Source: Aquatica leii (Eukaryota; Arthropoda; Insecta; Coleoptera; Lampyridae). Taken from it: 64,000 bases of DNA. The DNA is taken from contig CM069436.1 of assembly GCA_035610365.1 (NCBI GenBank), positions 3,896,937 to 3,960,936 of the forward strand, written 5' to 3'. Below, piece by piece: positions 33,048 to 43,895 of this stretch (within the stretch, counting starts at the first letter, position 1; each line of letters begins with the position of its first letter). The translations under genes were made by a program, and so were the position numbers. The notes beneath the pieces were generated by a model that saw only the letters and a program-made list of their open reading frames with translations, did no database searches and was not told the DNA's origin.

Positions 33048-34612
33048 TACTGTTACGTACATAAATTTAAATATTGCATTACCCTGTATATCAGTCTAAT
33101 TAAAAGTTGCTTTTATATTTCTTGACGCCATCTATCGGGGTCGTTGGTTACTTTGGATGAGCCGACGTCATTCCGATGAGACTTCCGGCATTTTGACTCT
33201 AACAGCGTAACTGGTAATATCTAGGGTTGCGTGAGTGAAGGTTCGTTCTCTAAATTCATCCACGTGTTAGGGACACGATGGAAATTCTGTAGTTTCCTTA
33301 ATTAACTAATTTACTCCCGCAGCGTAAGTGATTTTATTTCTTTCTGTAATTAAAGGTAATTTTTATGTCTTTTTGGTTAGCCACCATGTGTCACCTAATA
33401 ACTAAGGGCATTCTGGCTATAATTTAAAGCCCATCAGGGAAAGTTTGTGATTTCGTTGCGATCGTGGGGTGTTTGTATCGTCACCGGCTATTCTTACCAC
33501 CATCCGGCCCATGAATTCTATCCGATACCGAAAGACGAGAGATAACCCTCGACGAATATTGTGTTGGGACGATTCTAAATATTTCTAAGGCCTACTGTTA
33601 GAATTAATTAAATCATAGGAAAAGGGTATAACAGCATCCGACGTTCGGTTTGTGTTATGTGTACATTTTAAAATTTAAGTAATGACTTTGTAGATTTGGA
33701 TTTCGTGAGCTATTAGATTGACACGGATTGTGCTTAAAATTTCTTACAGGATACGTGTCGAAGGAAGTACTTCCTACGCACAAAAGGAACGCCTGTATTG
33801 GTGGTAAGTGTTTTTATAAATTTTCTTTCGTCGTCAACGAGGTTACTCACGAAACTTACACTAATCATAACTTCGTACTGATTACTGTAATTGTAATATC
33901 ATTAGTTAGTAAATTTGCTTATACTACGTATGCTGTTTATGCTTATTTGTTGTGATATTTAATGTTAATGCTATACTAATTATTTTGCCTTATTGTCGTT
34001 AATGCCATATTACTAATTATGTAAACGATATTTACTGCGAACTATTCGTCGCCATGTTCTTCACTTATGTCATGTAAGTTGGCTATCCTACTGTGATTCG
34101 ATGTTGTAATTCTCACTAGCGTCTGCTTAGATGTGGCTATTTAATTTCGACTATATTTAGACATATAAGATATAGATATATTTGATCGAGTAATTAAAGT
34201 GCAATTGTTATTAACGATTTAGTTTTTCTCTTTTATTCGTTTCTTTCAGCAGTTACGAACTTAACAGCTAGTTACAAGTTTATTACCATTTCTGTTGTGA
34301 GCAGACATCCGTACTTTTGGATAAGCTCTGGCGCCCTTAATTATCTTTTCATTATTGTCTAGAAAACCTACCCCTCTCTCCGACTATTGGGAGTTGGCCG
34401 TGCAGGTTCGTAACCAGCAAAAACTTGTAACAATACAATTTTCCATTTTAGATAATTCCCGTGTTGTCATTCTCACACAAGCTAAGCTTACGTCATACGT
34501 CATTGTGGACATCTTACAGTCCGGGCTTTGAAGATGTCCACTGTGAGGTGTGACGAAAGCTTAGCTTGTGTGAGAATAACAACACGGAAATTATCCAGAA
34601 TTAAAAATTGTA
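33048..34612. mobile_element. TTAA-flanked foldback MITE, interrupted by solo LTR copy 3
   Basis: TTAA at 33044-33047 and at 34613-34616 flank an element that begins TAC (33048-33050), is interrupted by the LTR, and resumes ATACAATTTT at 34433. The arms pair over their whole length: GATAATTCCCGTGTTGT, ATTCTCACACAAGCTAAGCT and GTGGACATCTT on the left return inverted on the right, with a loop CAGTCCGGGCT near 34520. Without the LTR the element is about 180 bp. TTAA duplication suggests piggyBac- or Kolobok-type mobilisation. Confidence 0.82.
33051..34432 (+). mobile_element. Solo LTR copy 3, target duplication ATAC
   Basis: 1,382 bp from TGTTACGTAC to TTGTAACA, flanked by ATAC at 33047-33050 and 34433-34436. 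Family boxes are present: GACGCCATCTATCGG, CATCCACGTGTTAGG, the module ending GGTGGTAAGTG near 33806, CTGGCGCCCTTAA near 34330, GTTGGCCGTGCAGGTTCG. It has inserted seven bases inside the outer TTAA of the foldback element above. Confidence 0.92.
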
Positions 34613-34616
34613 TTAA

Positions 34617-35800
34617 CTTAGATGAGTGTTAAATTAGTGTTATGATTGACCCCGACTGAAAAGAAAATCACAACAACGACTAAAGAATAAAAAAAAAATT
34701 TTGTAACATAGTTAAAGATTTGTAATTACTGGTAGATAAAGTGAAATAGTAGATAAGATTTTTGTGCTATTTGGCGATTAGAAAAATTCGAAGCGTGATG
34801 TAATTAAGCCGAAAGGCCAAAGTGTTGTGATTCACCCCGTTTTACGGCATTTTTAAAAAATAATTTTTCATTAGATGCGAATTAGTACCTGCCTTCGCTG
34901 TTTTATTACCCAATGAAACAAATCTAACAAGATCATGCCTCCTCATTCTGCAATTAATGTTAGCTCAATTTAACTTTTCCTAATTAGGAACAACTTGTTC
35001 ACCGGTCCGAATTCAGATTCAGTCCATTAGATCAATGTTTATGAAATATTCAACAATTATAACTTACTTTAACAAACACAAATTTCTTGTTCGTACCAAA
35101 ATTATAATTTGTTTGAGTTTTCTAACACTGTTAAATACGCGAAAAACTTGTGATTTAAAGATATAGCAGTTTTGCATCATTGAATAGAATAAATGTACAA
35201 ACTAAATATAAATTAAGAGTCCAAATTTGTTTTAAAAAAAATATATATTCGCATTTAAATAATATACTACATTCCAAACCTTTTCAACATGCACCTCTTA
35301 GTAAGCATTATCCATCAAATTCAAATTTATTCCACCCCCCTTTTTTCAGACAAAAATCTCTATTTAGTTAATGTATTATTAATGCGATATAATAGGGGTA
35401 ATAGTAGTGAGAGATTATAAAATATGCACTAAAGGGTTTTCGTGGAAAATTTGTGTTTGCTTAAGCTTATTCATACATAGTTAAGGTGGTGTAATTCATA
35501 CGGGTGTAGCTTTAATATAATTTATAATTCGAAGTTATTTTGTACGTGAAAAGATCGGCACATTTATTACAAGCTTCAATTCAAAACATGTTTTCATAAA
35601 ATTTATTGATTAAAACATAAATTGAAATGAAACTTTTTCCTAATGTTATAAATATAAAAAATGAGAGTATCTAGCGTGTGTACTTTATTCAAAGAAAATA
35701 AAAATTATTAAAACATAGGTACAAAATAAAATAACTTTTTGAACTATGGTAATCATGAAAACTATTAAAACGTAATCATTTAGTTTAAAGAACAACAATA
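34617..35800. other. AT-rich non-coding sequence
   Basis: No gene. ORF 35180-35371 is low-complexity. Sequence near 35640-35790 is weakly similar to 57600-57700 and may be the start of the dispersed repeat that follows. Confidence 0.45.
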
Positions 35801-35809
35801 TCGTTTATT

Positions 35810-36920
35810 TTTTTTCTCCCAACTTAATTGCTAGCGACTAACTCAGATGGGTTTGGAGATTTGGGTCGTAAGCTTCGTGGTGCTAAATTATAAAACAATT
35901 TAAAAGGCGCCATAATAATTAGAAACTAGAATAATAAACACCGTTCAAATTTATCCAATACTGAAATAGAATAAATAACAAAACACTAGTTATAACAACG
36001 AATATATTTATTTTTCAATAATAAGAAAAGAAGAGGCTAAAGAAGAAGAAAGAAAGTACATACACTACAATAAAAAGAAGTAATACCTAATTTTGAAGTT
36101 AATCGTTGATTTAATGCAAAACTAGTGACTTCACATCGTTAGCAAATTACATTTAGCGTAAATTGAAATAAAAATCTGCATGCGTTAAATGTGATCTATG
36201 TATGTTGCACAAATTAATAACAAGTAAAAAAAGTACTTATGGTTGTCCAAGTCATGCGGATAGCTATCGGCGCACTTCAATCATCCCCTGAAGTAAAATT
36301 ACATATAGGATCGTATCATAATTAAATTACTTATCGACAAACAATGAATCGTAGATAAATGCGTTAAGCATCCGAGTGGTTTTCACTATTCTTATTGCAG
36401 GTGTGCCTCCAAGGTTATTCGAACGTTATGTGATGAAGTACAAATAGGACTTATTTCCCAGATTCTTTCAGAAGTGACCTAATTAACCAAAAACCTCTTT
36501 TAGTACGTGCTTCTAATTTTAGTGTCCAGCAGAAGGTAATTCATAAAAATTCATCATGAATCCTTCCCATTTGGCCCAATACGTGACGGTATCGTAAATC
36601 GTTATGACAATTAGGAGAAAATCAACGTAAATCACAAAAATGTGAATCCATACTTACTCTAAGAAGACATTCACAAAAGCAGCGAAAATAATACATTCAT
36701 TTCCACACAGATGATTGTGAAAATTTAGAAGTGAAAACTTCGCTGGGCGATTACGTTAGACCATATATGTGAAGCGGACCACGGTCAGCGAAAAAATAAT
36801 TTTTCAATTTGACATTTATCCCTGTCGCTACGACGAAAAGTAGGCGTTTAGAAAATAAATCTTATACAGGGGAAAAAATATCATACTAAAACACGTTTAA
36901 CACAACACGTTTAAAAATAT
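35810..36920 (+). repeat. Dispersed repeat X, copy 1
   Basis: Collinear with 57,825-58,877 plus 60,330-60,480. Shared words include GCGACTAACTCAG, TAAGCTTCGT, TGAAATAGAATAAAT, and near the right end ATTTGACAT followed by ACGAAAAGTAGGCGT and AAATAAAT.TTATACA (about 36800-36880). The two copies differ by many indels. It has no ORF and no identified termini. Confidence 0.6.
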
Positions 36921-37019
36921 TAACAAATGATGTCATTTGGTATACAACCCCGTGAAAAAAAATTAACAGGCACAGCATAAACAAAAAGGCAATAAAAAAA
37001 TAATAATAGACGAAGAACT

Positions 37020-38393
37020 TGTTACGTGCGAAATTTTCACAACGGAGTACCCTGTATGTCGACTTAAAAATTAGTTTCTGGTTTTGACGCCCTCTGCCAA
37101 CCTTGTTGGTTACTGAGAGGCCATTTTAAAACTGTCAACTACGTGAGCCGGTCGGTGTCGAAAATCTTGAACTGATTCCTAAGCTTTTAAGGGCATCCCT
37201 TGTGATGAATACGAATTTATAAGTCAATTACGAATTTATTACAATTTGTTCGGCTCAGGCCGGTTTCGCCACGTTTCAATCACCTGTTCGCTTCAACAAA
37301 GAACAATGATGCATAAGTACGATTGATAAATACCGCTACCGAACGTATAAGCTTTTGCGAGGGCATACTATCTATACGAAAACGAGGTCTCGACGAGCAA
37401 TGCGTCGATGTTAATTCTTGTACAACAGTCGATTGCGTTACCAACCACCTGTTCGTAATTACAACCAACAGCATTCGATACAACGGGTTCTTATATCACA
37501 TTTAATGAATTATTATTACTGATTTTGTAGTTTCCTGTTTCGTGAGTTATTGTGTGACACGAATTGCTATTCAATAATTATTCTAGGCTGCTGCCGGTGG
37601 GAAAACGTTTTCTTCACGCAAGTAAGCATTGGATTGGGTAAGTCAGTTTGATTTTATATTTTTTCGCTGTCATAAAAATCACTCACGGAACTTTGATTAC
37701 TGTCGGTGTATGTAATTACGTTTATTGTTTACATACCAATAAAGTAATTTCAAGTATCATTTAGAGTGTATCGCATGCTGGGAGTAGACAATATTTATTA
37801 CGAAATTTACTTCGCTATCTCGATGTAATTTAATTATATGCTTTGTGTGTTGCCGATATGTCTGGCATTTATGAATCGAGAAGTTAAACAATACTCCGGT
37901 TAATCTTTTACGTTGCTAATTCAAGGTTTCTACACCTATTAATCATACTTGTTAGTCTGTCTAATGTTTATGAATTGAGAAACTTAACATACTTCTGTTA
38001 ATTTGCTACGTTGCTAAATTAAAGTTTTTATACCTGTTAATTATACTTGTTAATATTTCGAGCATTTATAAGTTGAGAAATTACATATATTCCTGTTAAT
38101 CTTCTACGTTAATACATTAAAGTTGTTATACTTGTTAATCTTTCTTTTATGGTAACATACCTTTCTCTTTTAATTGTCGTTACCCGTTAACTAAATTTGG
38201 CTACCCGAACACCAGAGTAACAAGGATTACAAACCTCAAAATTAGTTACAAGTTTGGACCGTCTGTCGTGATCGAGGCAGAAGTGTTAATTAGGATTGAT
38301 CTGGCGCCCTTAAGAATAATATCCTTGAACCTCCCCTATCTCCGACTGTGTGAGTTGGTCGTGCAAGGTTCGTAAGACCTAAAGCTTGTAACA
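37020..38393 (+). mobile_element. Solo LTR copy 4, target duplication AACT
   Basis: 1,374 bp from TGTTACGTGCG to CTTGTAACA, flanked by AACT at 37016-37019 and 38394-38397. The exon-like module is clear: acceptor TATTCTAG, 51 bases at 37587-37637, donor GTAAGTC. GACGCCCTCTGCCAACC, CTGGCGCCCTTAAG and the crossing TTACAAACC / GGTTCGTAA and GTTACAAG / CTTGTAAC pairs are present near the end. There is no coding capacity. Closest in sequence to copy 6 at 44.35 kb. Confidence 0.93.
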
Positions 38394-38397
38394 AACT

Positions 38398-39119
38398 ATA
38401 AAACCAAAACAGACGCAATAGTTAGAAAACAAACCTAAAACAAAAGAATGTACAAAATACAAAAAAAAAGCTATAGTAAAAGCAAAGACAAAGCATAAGG
38501 AGGCACTTTCATAGCTTTGTAATACTTTTATCATTGAATGACGAGGTGTAAACTGCTATGAATATCAGTGTACAGGTTAATCGAGATCAATGAAAACATT
38601 TAGAAATGCATGGAAATTAATGGAAACTTTGGGAAAGCATTGGAAATCATTACAAATCATTGCAACTCAACTGACCAATACGCATGCGCGAGTCAATGTC
38701 ATCCACTACGGTCGGTATTAGAATAATAATTTAGAAAAACATTTGTTTTTTATGTTAAAATAACATATATCTATATACAGAGTGTGCTATGTTTTTGAAC
38801 TTGGAAAACATACTGGATTTAACCGTACCAAAAAAAATTGTTGTTTAAAAAAATTAATTTGACGCTTGAAAGGTCGGGTTGTGAAAAACAACATTTTCTC
38901 TTGAATTTGTAGTACTTTTTGAACCCTTTAATTTGATGTAGCACTTGTTGCATTTAGACTTCAAATAAGAATGATACGACCCGGGGCATTTTTTTAGTCA
39001 TCGTATTTTGACAAGGTTAAAATAATACAAAATAAATTAGAGATTTTTACAAAACAAACTAAAAGGTATGACGTATAGATTTACAGCACTGGTGAATTAC
39101 CGAGACCTCTGTTAAAAGT
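38398..39119. other. Unassigned sequence with short degenerate repeats
   Basis: 38585-38670 holds imperfect repeats of the type GCATTGGAAATCATT. Otherwise AT-rich and featureless. Confidence 0.4.
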
Positions 39120-39500
39120 TGACAATAATGGGAATACGTCACATCCATGCCTTGTCCCTAAAAAATTTTCCTTGCTGTGGGCTTTTGCCGCCTTCGACAA
39201 ATTGGTTTATGTTATTTGGTGATACATGTTTTGCATAGACTGGCTGAATCTGAAAAAGTGCGTTCGAAATATCCAAGTGTTAATTTATTGATATTTTCAG
39301 TAAAGAAAGTGTTGCTGAAAGCGCCATCTCGTGTAACCAAGTTTAAAGAAATTGCTGGTACTAATGTTAGTTTGGCTGTATCTCCAGTTATGACACAATG
39401 GGGTACTTGAATAGAAGCTGTTTTATATTGCACTCAGAATTTTAAGTTTCTTAAGCGCGTTATCAATAAATTCGATCACGACAAGCTTAAAGTAAAGAAG
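39120..39500 (+). pseudogene. hAT-like transposase fragment
   Basis: The frame reads VLHRLAESEKVRSKYPSVN, LLIFSVKKVLLKAPSRVTKFKEIAGTN, VMTQWGT, then after a TGA IEAVLYCTQNFKFLKRVINKFD. The H-R-x-E, KKVFLKAPSR and TRWGTWxEA sequence is a recurrent segment in hAT-type transposases of the CGBP1-like group. Only about 120 codons remain, with a stop where W is usual. No termini found. Confidence 0.65.
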
Positions 39501-40799
39501 AAGCACAGAATGTTCTACATAAGAAAAAAGATGTACGGAAAGACTTAATGTTTATTAAACCTATGTTTATTTGTATATCAAAAACTATAATTGGAAACTA
39601 AAAAACTTTCGTAAACCTTGCATTAAGCTGAAGTGTGATCACTTACCGATAACTTAATCACCACAAAAACAGCAGCAGCAACTCAAGTAGCAATGAACTA
39701 ATGAAACTCAGCTTGTCTGCGATGTACCGATTGCAGTTCAATTTAAAAAGCGCCGAAACGGAAAGAAATAACTCCATGTGCCCATTTTCACCTGACAAAC
39801 ACTTCAGGTAGACAAATCGAACAAGACAAGTCTAACCATGAGTATATTTATTGCAATGGCAACATAAAAAGAATAAAAAACAACCAGGAAGAGAAATACA
39901 CAATAAATAATTGTTCACAAGTAATAACATACAAATTTCGGTTATATCGCAGTCTTAAATTTAGTTGGTTAAAGTTTGTGAATACAAAAAAAAAATTAAA
40001 TCATCACAAAATTATACAATAAGAATCAAAGCGCCCCGTTGATAACTTAATAGGTAAAAACAAACAAAAAAAGTTTCCACAAGTTAACTGTGATATGTGC
40101 ATATGTCGAGTGGTTCGTGCATACGATAGACACCACAACAAGTAGTAAAATATAGCAAGAGGGTACTTACTCTGCTTTTCCAACATGCAATTAGCACGCA
40201 CTAATGGCATACCCAAAACATTCCCCTCAAAGACAAAAAATTAAACTGATACATATACAACCATGCTATCACAAGTAAGCTGCTAAAATTTCTTTCGACG
40301 ATTAATACACAAAGTGCTCTAAGTTTCCCAAAGTCGTTTATTTGCCACCAAAGCTTCGTGGTTATTTGTCCCAGCAAAGGAGAGTGAAACCTTAAGATCA
40401 ATTTGCCGACCTAACGAAAGTCAGTTGCTGACATGATTAACATATTCCTGCATGTGTATGCCTTAGTTATCGACCCAATAAATAGGCAACAAGCCAGTCA
40501 TTACAATGTAAAAGTAACAAACACGTAAAAGTAACTTGTGATAAAAGAAAAATTACATCTCACCGTAAAATAGAAATGCACTCTTACCCCAGCAATTCTT
40601 TCACGTGCAAAACATCGAATTCCTAATTGATTTACACGTTAATAACGTGGATGTTACAAGATCACTGGGCATTTCGCTAACACGTGCTGTTTGTTAACGG
40701 TAACCATAACGGAAATTAAATTAGTGAAAACTAAAATAGTAAACATATTTTGACAATGGACAAAATTTATACAGCGCGAGAAACCATATCAAGATATTA
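39501..40799. other. AT-rich non-coding sequence
   Basis: No gene or alignable repeat. Minus-strand ORFs near 40.0-40.4 kb have no motif. Confidence 0.45.
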
Positions 40800-41858
40800 C
40801 ATAACAAATTATTTATGACTACTTTGAAAGACAATGCAACTTTACACAAGCTGCACAACCACTTGTTTCTGCGTTGGTTTGCACGACTTCTGCAAAAAGC
40901 AGACATTCTCAATGCGCCATATTCACGCATATGCTTCGCTTGATGATGATGTGGCTCAAAAGACACTTGATGTTTATATTTACTTACCTGCTGCTCCTAC
41001 AAGACCGGTAACAATGAGCATTCGAAATGTCTTCAAATCAATGATATTTGCATTTTGTTGGTATATGATATAAGCATTTATAATTGCCACGTCTACAAAA
41101 TGCCAAAACATTCTTTGCCACCATTTTTAGCTTTTTTTGTCAATTTCATGTTTTTTCAACATACATACATCATATTTTAATTATAATTCTTGATAGCAAT
41201 AGAACAATCGACATTTCTGTGTCACCAGATTTCGTTTTCTTTCTCATAAAGACAATTGTTGTGAGTTCATCAAAATTGCTGGTTTATTGTTTATAGAAAT
41301 ACCATCCATGGTTGCTATTGCATCAAAATCACTGCGTTTCAAATTCTTGTCCGGTTTAAAACCTTTTGGCATGTGTATTCTATTTTTTCCTATCGTTCCA
41401 GTAGCATAAATGTTGACTTGTTTCAGTTCATAGAAAAGTAAAATAACTGTCAAAAAAATCCTGTAAATTTTTCCTACCAGTGAACGGGTTAAATCTTTTA
41501 TAATTCTGAGATCTTATTGTTTTTCATTTATTTCACCACCTTTTCCGACATAAACCTAAAAAATTCGTTGATGTACCCGTATTAGCAGCCGACAGCGCAC
41601 TTTATATACCCACTTTATGTGCTTGTTTGGCATGTACTGACCTTCCTTTTAAACGAATCATGGATTCGACGATTGATACAGCATCATGTACTTTCTAATG
41701 CAGTTTTTCATTTGTTTATACTTAAATAGTTGAACTTTGTTTAACTTATCATAGTTAGGTTCTCCTCGCTTTGGTTGAACTGCATTATCGTTCAAGTGAA
41801 AATTTCCTAAATTAAAATAAAACCTATGCCTACTCATAATTTGGAATATGTACAAATT
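40800..41858 (-). pseudogene. Second piggyBac transposase, heavily decayed
   Basis: Pieces of a piggyBac transposase lie in minus-strand order: MSRHRFYFNLGNFHLNDNAVQPKRGEPNYDKL (41855-41740), YATGTIGKNRIHMPKGFKP with SDFDAIATMDGISINNKP (41400-41290), KLTKKAKNGGKE and INAYI near 41150-41060, and a C-terminal zinc region ending KWLCSLCKVALSF (about 40850). The stretch holding the first two catalytic Asp residues is missing or unreadable. It is not a copy of the 5.3-kb element: residue identity is low and the FHLNDN / GTIGKNR signature belongs to the PGBD4-like branch. TTAA ends were not found. Confidence 0.8.
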
Positions 41859-42047
41859 TCTCAGCTCCGAGCGCGTTGCCCAGTAATCTCTATAACTGGA
41901 AAGTTTTTTTTATTCCAATCAAGACATTTATAACAAAACACATTTTTATTTCTTTGGTATTTTTGGAAATATATAGTTTCTGAGTTTATATTGCATATAA
42001 ATTAGTTTAGAACATAATGGGTTCATCAAGAAATAATAAATAATATG

Positions 42048-43265
42048 TCTGCGTGAGTTAAAAATCGTTTTCTCAAATCATCCACGTGTTGGGAAACGAT
42101 GGAAAATAGAAGTTTCCTTAACTAACTAATTTATTCACGCAGAGTAAGTGGTTTTTGTTCTTTCTTTGATTAAAGGTAATTTTTATGTCTTTTTGTTAGC
42201 GCCATGTGCTACCTCCTAACTAGGGGTATTCTGGTTATAATTTAAAGTCTACCAGGGAAAGTTGTGACTTCGTTGCGATCGTGGGGTATTCGAATCGTCA
42301 CCGGCCGTTCCTTCCACAATCTGGCCCATGATTTCTAGTCGATACCGAAGTACGAGAGATGAACCTCGACAAATATTTGGATGGGACGATGCTAACTTTT
42401 TCTTTATAAGGCTTATGGTTATAACTAATTAAACCACAGACAAGGGGTACCACAGCATTCGACAACCGGGTTATATTATTTATACTTTCTTGTACCTTAA
42501 GTAACGATTGTTGTAGATCTTGATTTCGTGAGACATTAGTTTGACACGATTTGCGATTCAGATTGTTTACAGGATTGTGTGTGTCGGGGAAAGCGCTTTC
42601 TTCACACAAGTGGAAGTTCCTGTGTTTATGGTAAGTGATTTTATATGTTTTATTTCGTAGTCAACCAGGTCACTCACGAAACTTTTGCTATTAGTTCTGT
42701 AATTATCGATATTGTTGTTTACCAGTTAGGTAGTAAATTTTACTTATGTTGAGTTGCGCATGCTGTGTACTACCAATAATTATTATGATAGTTTAATATT
42801 AATGCCGTAATTATTATCATTATTTCGTGTATCCCGCATGCTGTATACAAATGATATTTACTCTAAACTATTCTTCGCTATTCATGTCGACGTAATTTAC
42901 CTATGTATTGTGTGTTGCCGATACTACTGATTTGCTGTAATGAGAATTCTTATATTCTGTGATAATCATCAACGATTCTAGATTAAAGTTGTTATTGTGG
43001 TTACTTGTTCTTTTATGACAACATACCTTTCTCTTTGGATCGTCGTTATCTAATAACAAACGTTGGCTACTCGAACAGCCGAGTAGAAGGATTACGAACC
43101 TAACATCGTGTTACAAGTTTATACCGTCTGTCTTGAGCGGGACAGAAGTGACTTTGGACAAGCTCTGGCGCCCTTAAGTATATTTAATGTATCTATGAAC
43201 CCCCCCTCTCACCGACTATTGTGAGTTGGCCGTGCAGGTTCGTAAAATACCAAAAGCTTGTAACA
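42048..43265 (+). mobile_element. Solo-LTR family, 5'-truncated copy 5
   Basis: Matches the family from CTGCGTGAGTT onward (equivalent to position about 175 of copy 3): CATCCACGTGTTGGG, ACAGGATTGTG...GGTAAGTG module near 42565-42630, GATTACGAACC, CTCTGGCGCCCTTAAG, and the GCTTGTAACA end at 43265. The first 175 bp with GACGCCCTCT are missing and no target duplication can be shown. A 103-codon minus ORF across it is chance. Confidence 0.8.
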
Positions 43266-43419
43266 AAATAAAAATACTGAATAAACGATTCAGTCATCTG
43301 GAATATTGATAGGTCCTGTACTTTTTGTAAAAGTAAACATTTTAAATGTTTTTATTAGAAGTTCAAGCGAGTATGTTCCAAATACCCAATCGGACAGCGA
43401 ATCATCATCTGAAGATATG

Positions 43420-43576
43420 GTTGCAAAACGTCAGTTTGTTTGGGTTCACAAATGACAATCCGGCAGGGGCCAAGTTCTACTTCTTGTTTTGGCTCTCAAG
43501 CAGAGACTAGAACCAAGTCTTAAAAGTCTTGGTGTTCTACTGCGACGCGGTCTAAGCCGAAAGACACTTATAATCG
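43420..43576 (+). repeat. PLE 3' tail fragment, third copy
   Basis: Matches 26,817-26,990 (inverted) and 28,113-28,206, with CGTCAGTTTGTTTGGGTTCA, CTACTTCTTGTTTTGGCTC and GACGCGGTCTAAGCCGAAAG. No PLE coding sequence is attached here. Confidence 0.8.
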
Positions 43577-43895
43577 TAATATTAGAATGTATTTAGAAGA
43601 TAGATGAGGTAAACATGAAAACCAGTTTAAAATTCCTGAAGCGAAAAATGAAACAATTCAAACTCATATAAAATTACATTAAAAATAAAGTGCATATTTA
43701 ACTTCATATTTTTAATGTTTTTAATGCGTATTTTTTAGTTTTTTTGTGCATAATTATCCGAAGCCTAGTTATGCACAAATCTTAATTTTAACACTATGTA
43801 GTTATACAGGGTGTATCTAAAATACTACAAACTCAACGAGTAGTTTCCGTGTGGCGTTAAATGAAAACTTTTCCTTTAAACATTTGGTCTAAAGC

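Noticed and set aside
42298-42609. 103-residue minus-strand ORF
   Set aside because: It runs across an LTR copy in which related copies have no equivalent open frame.
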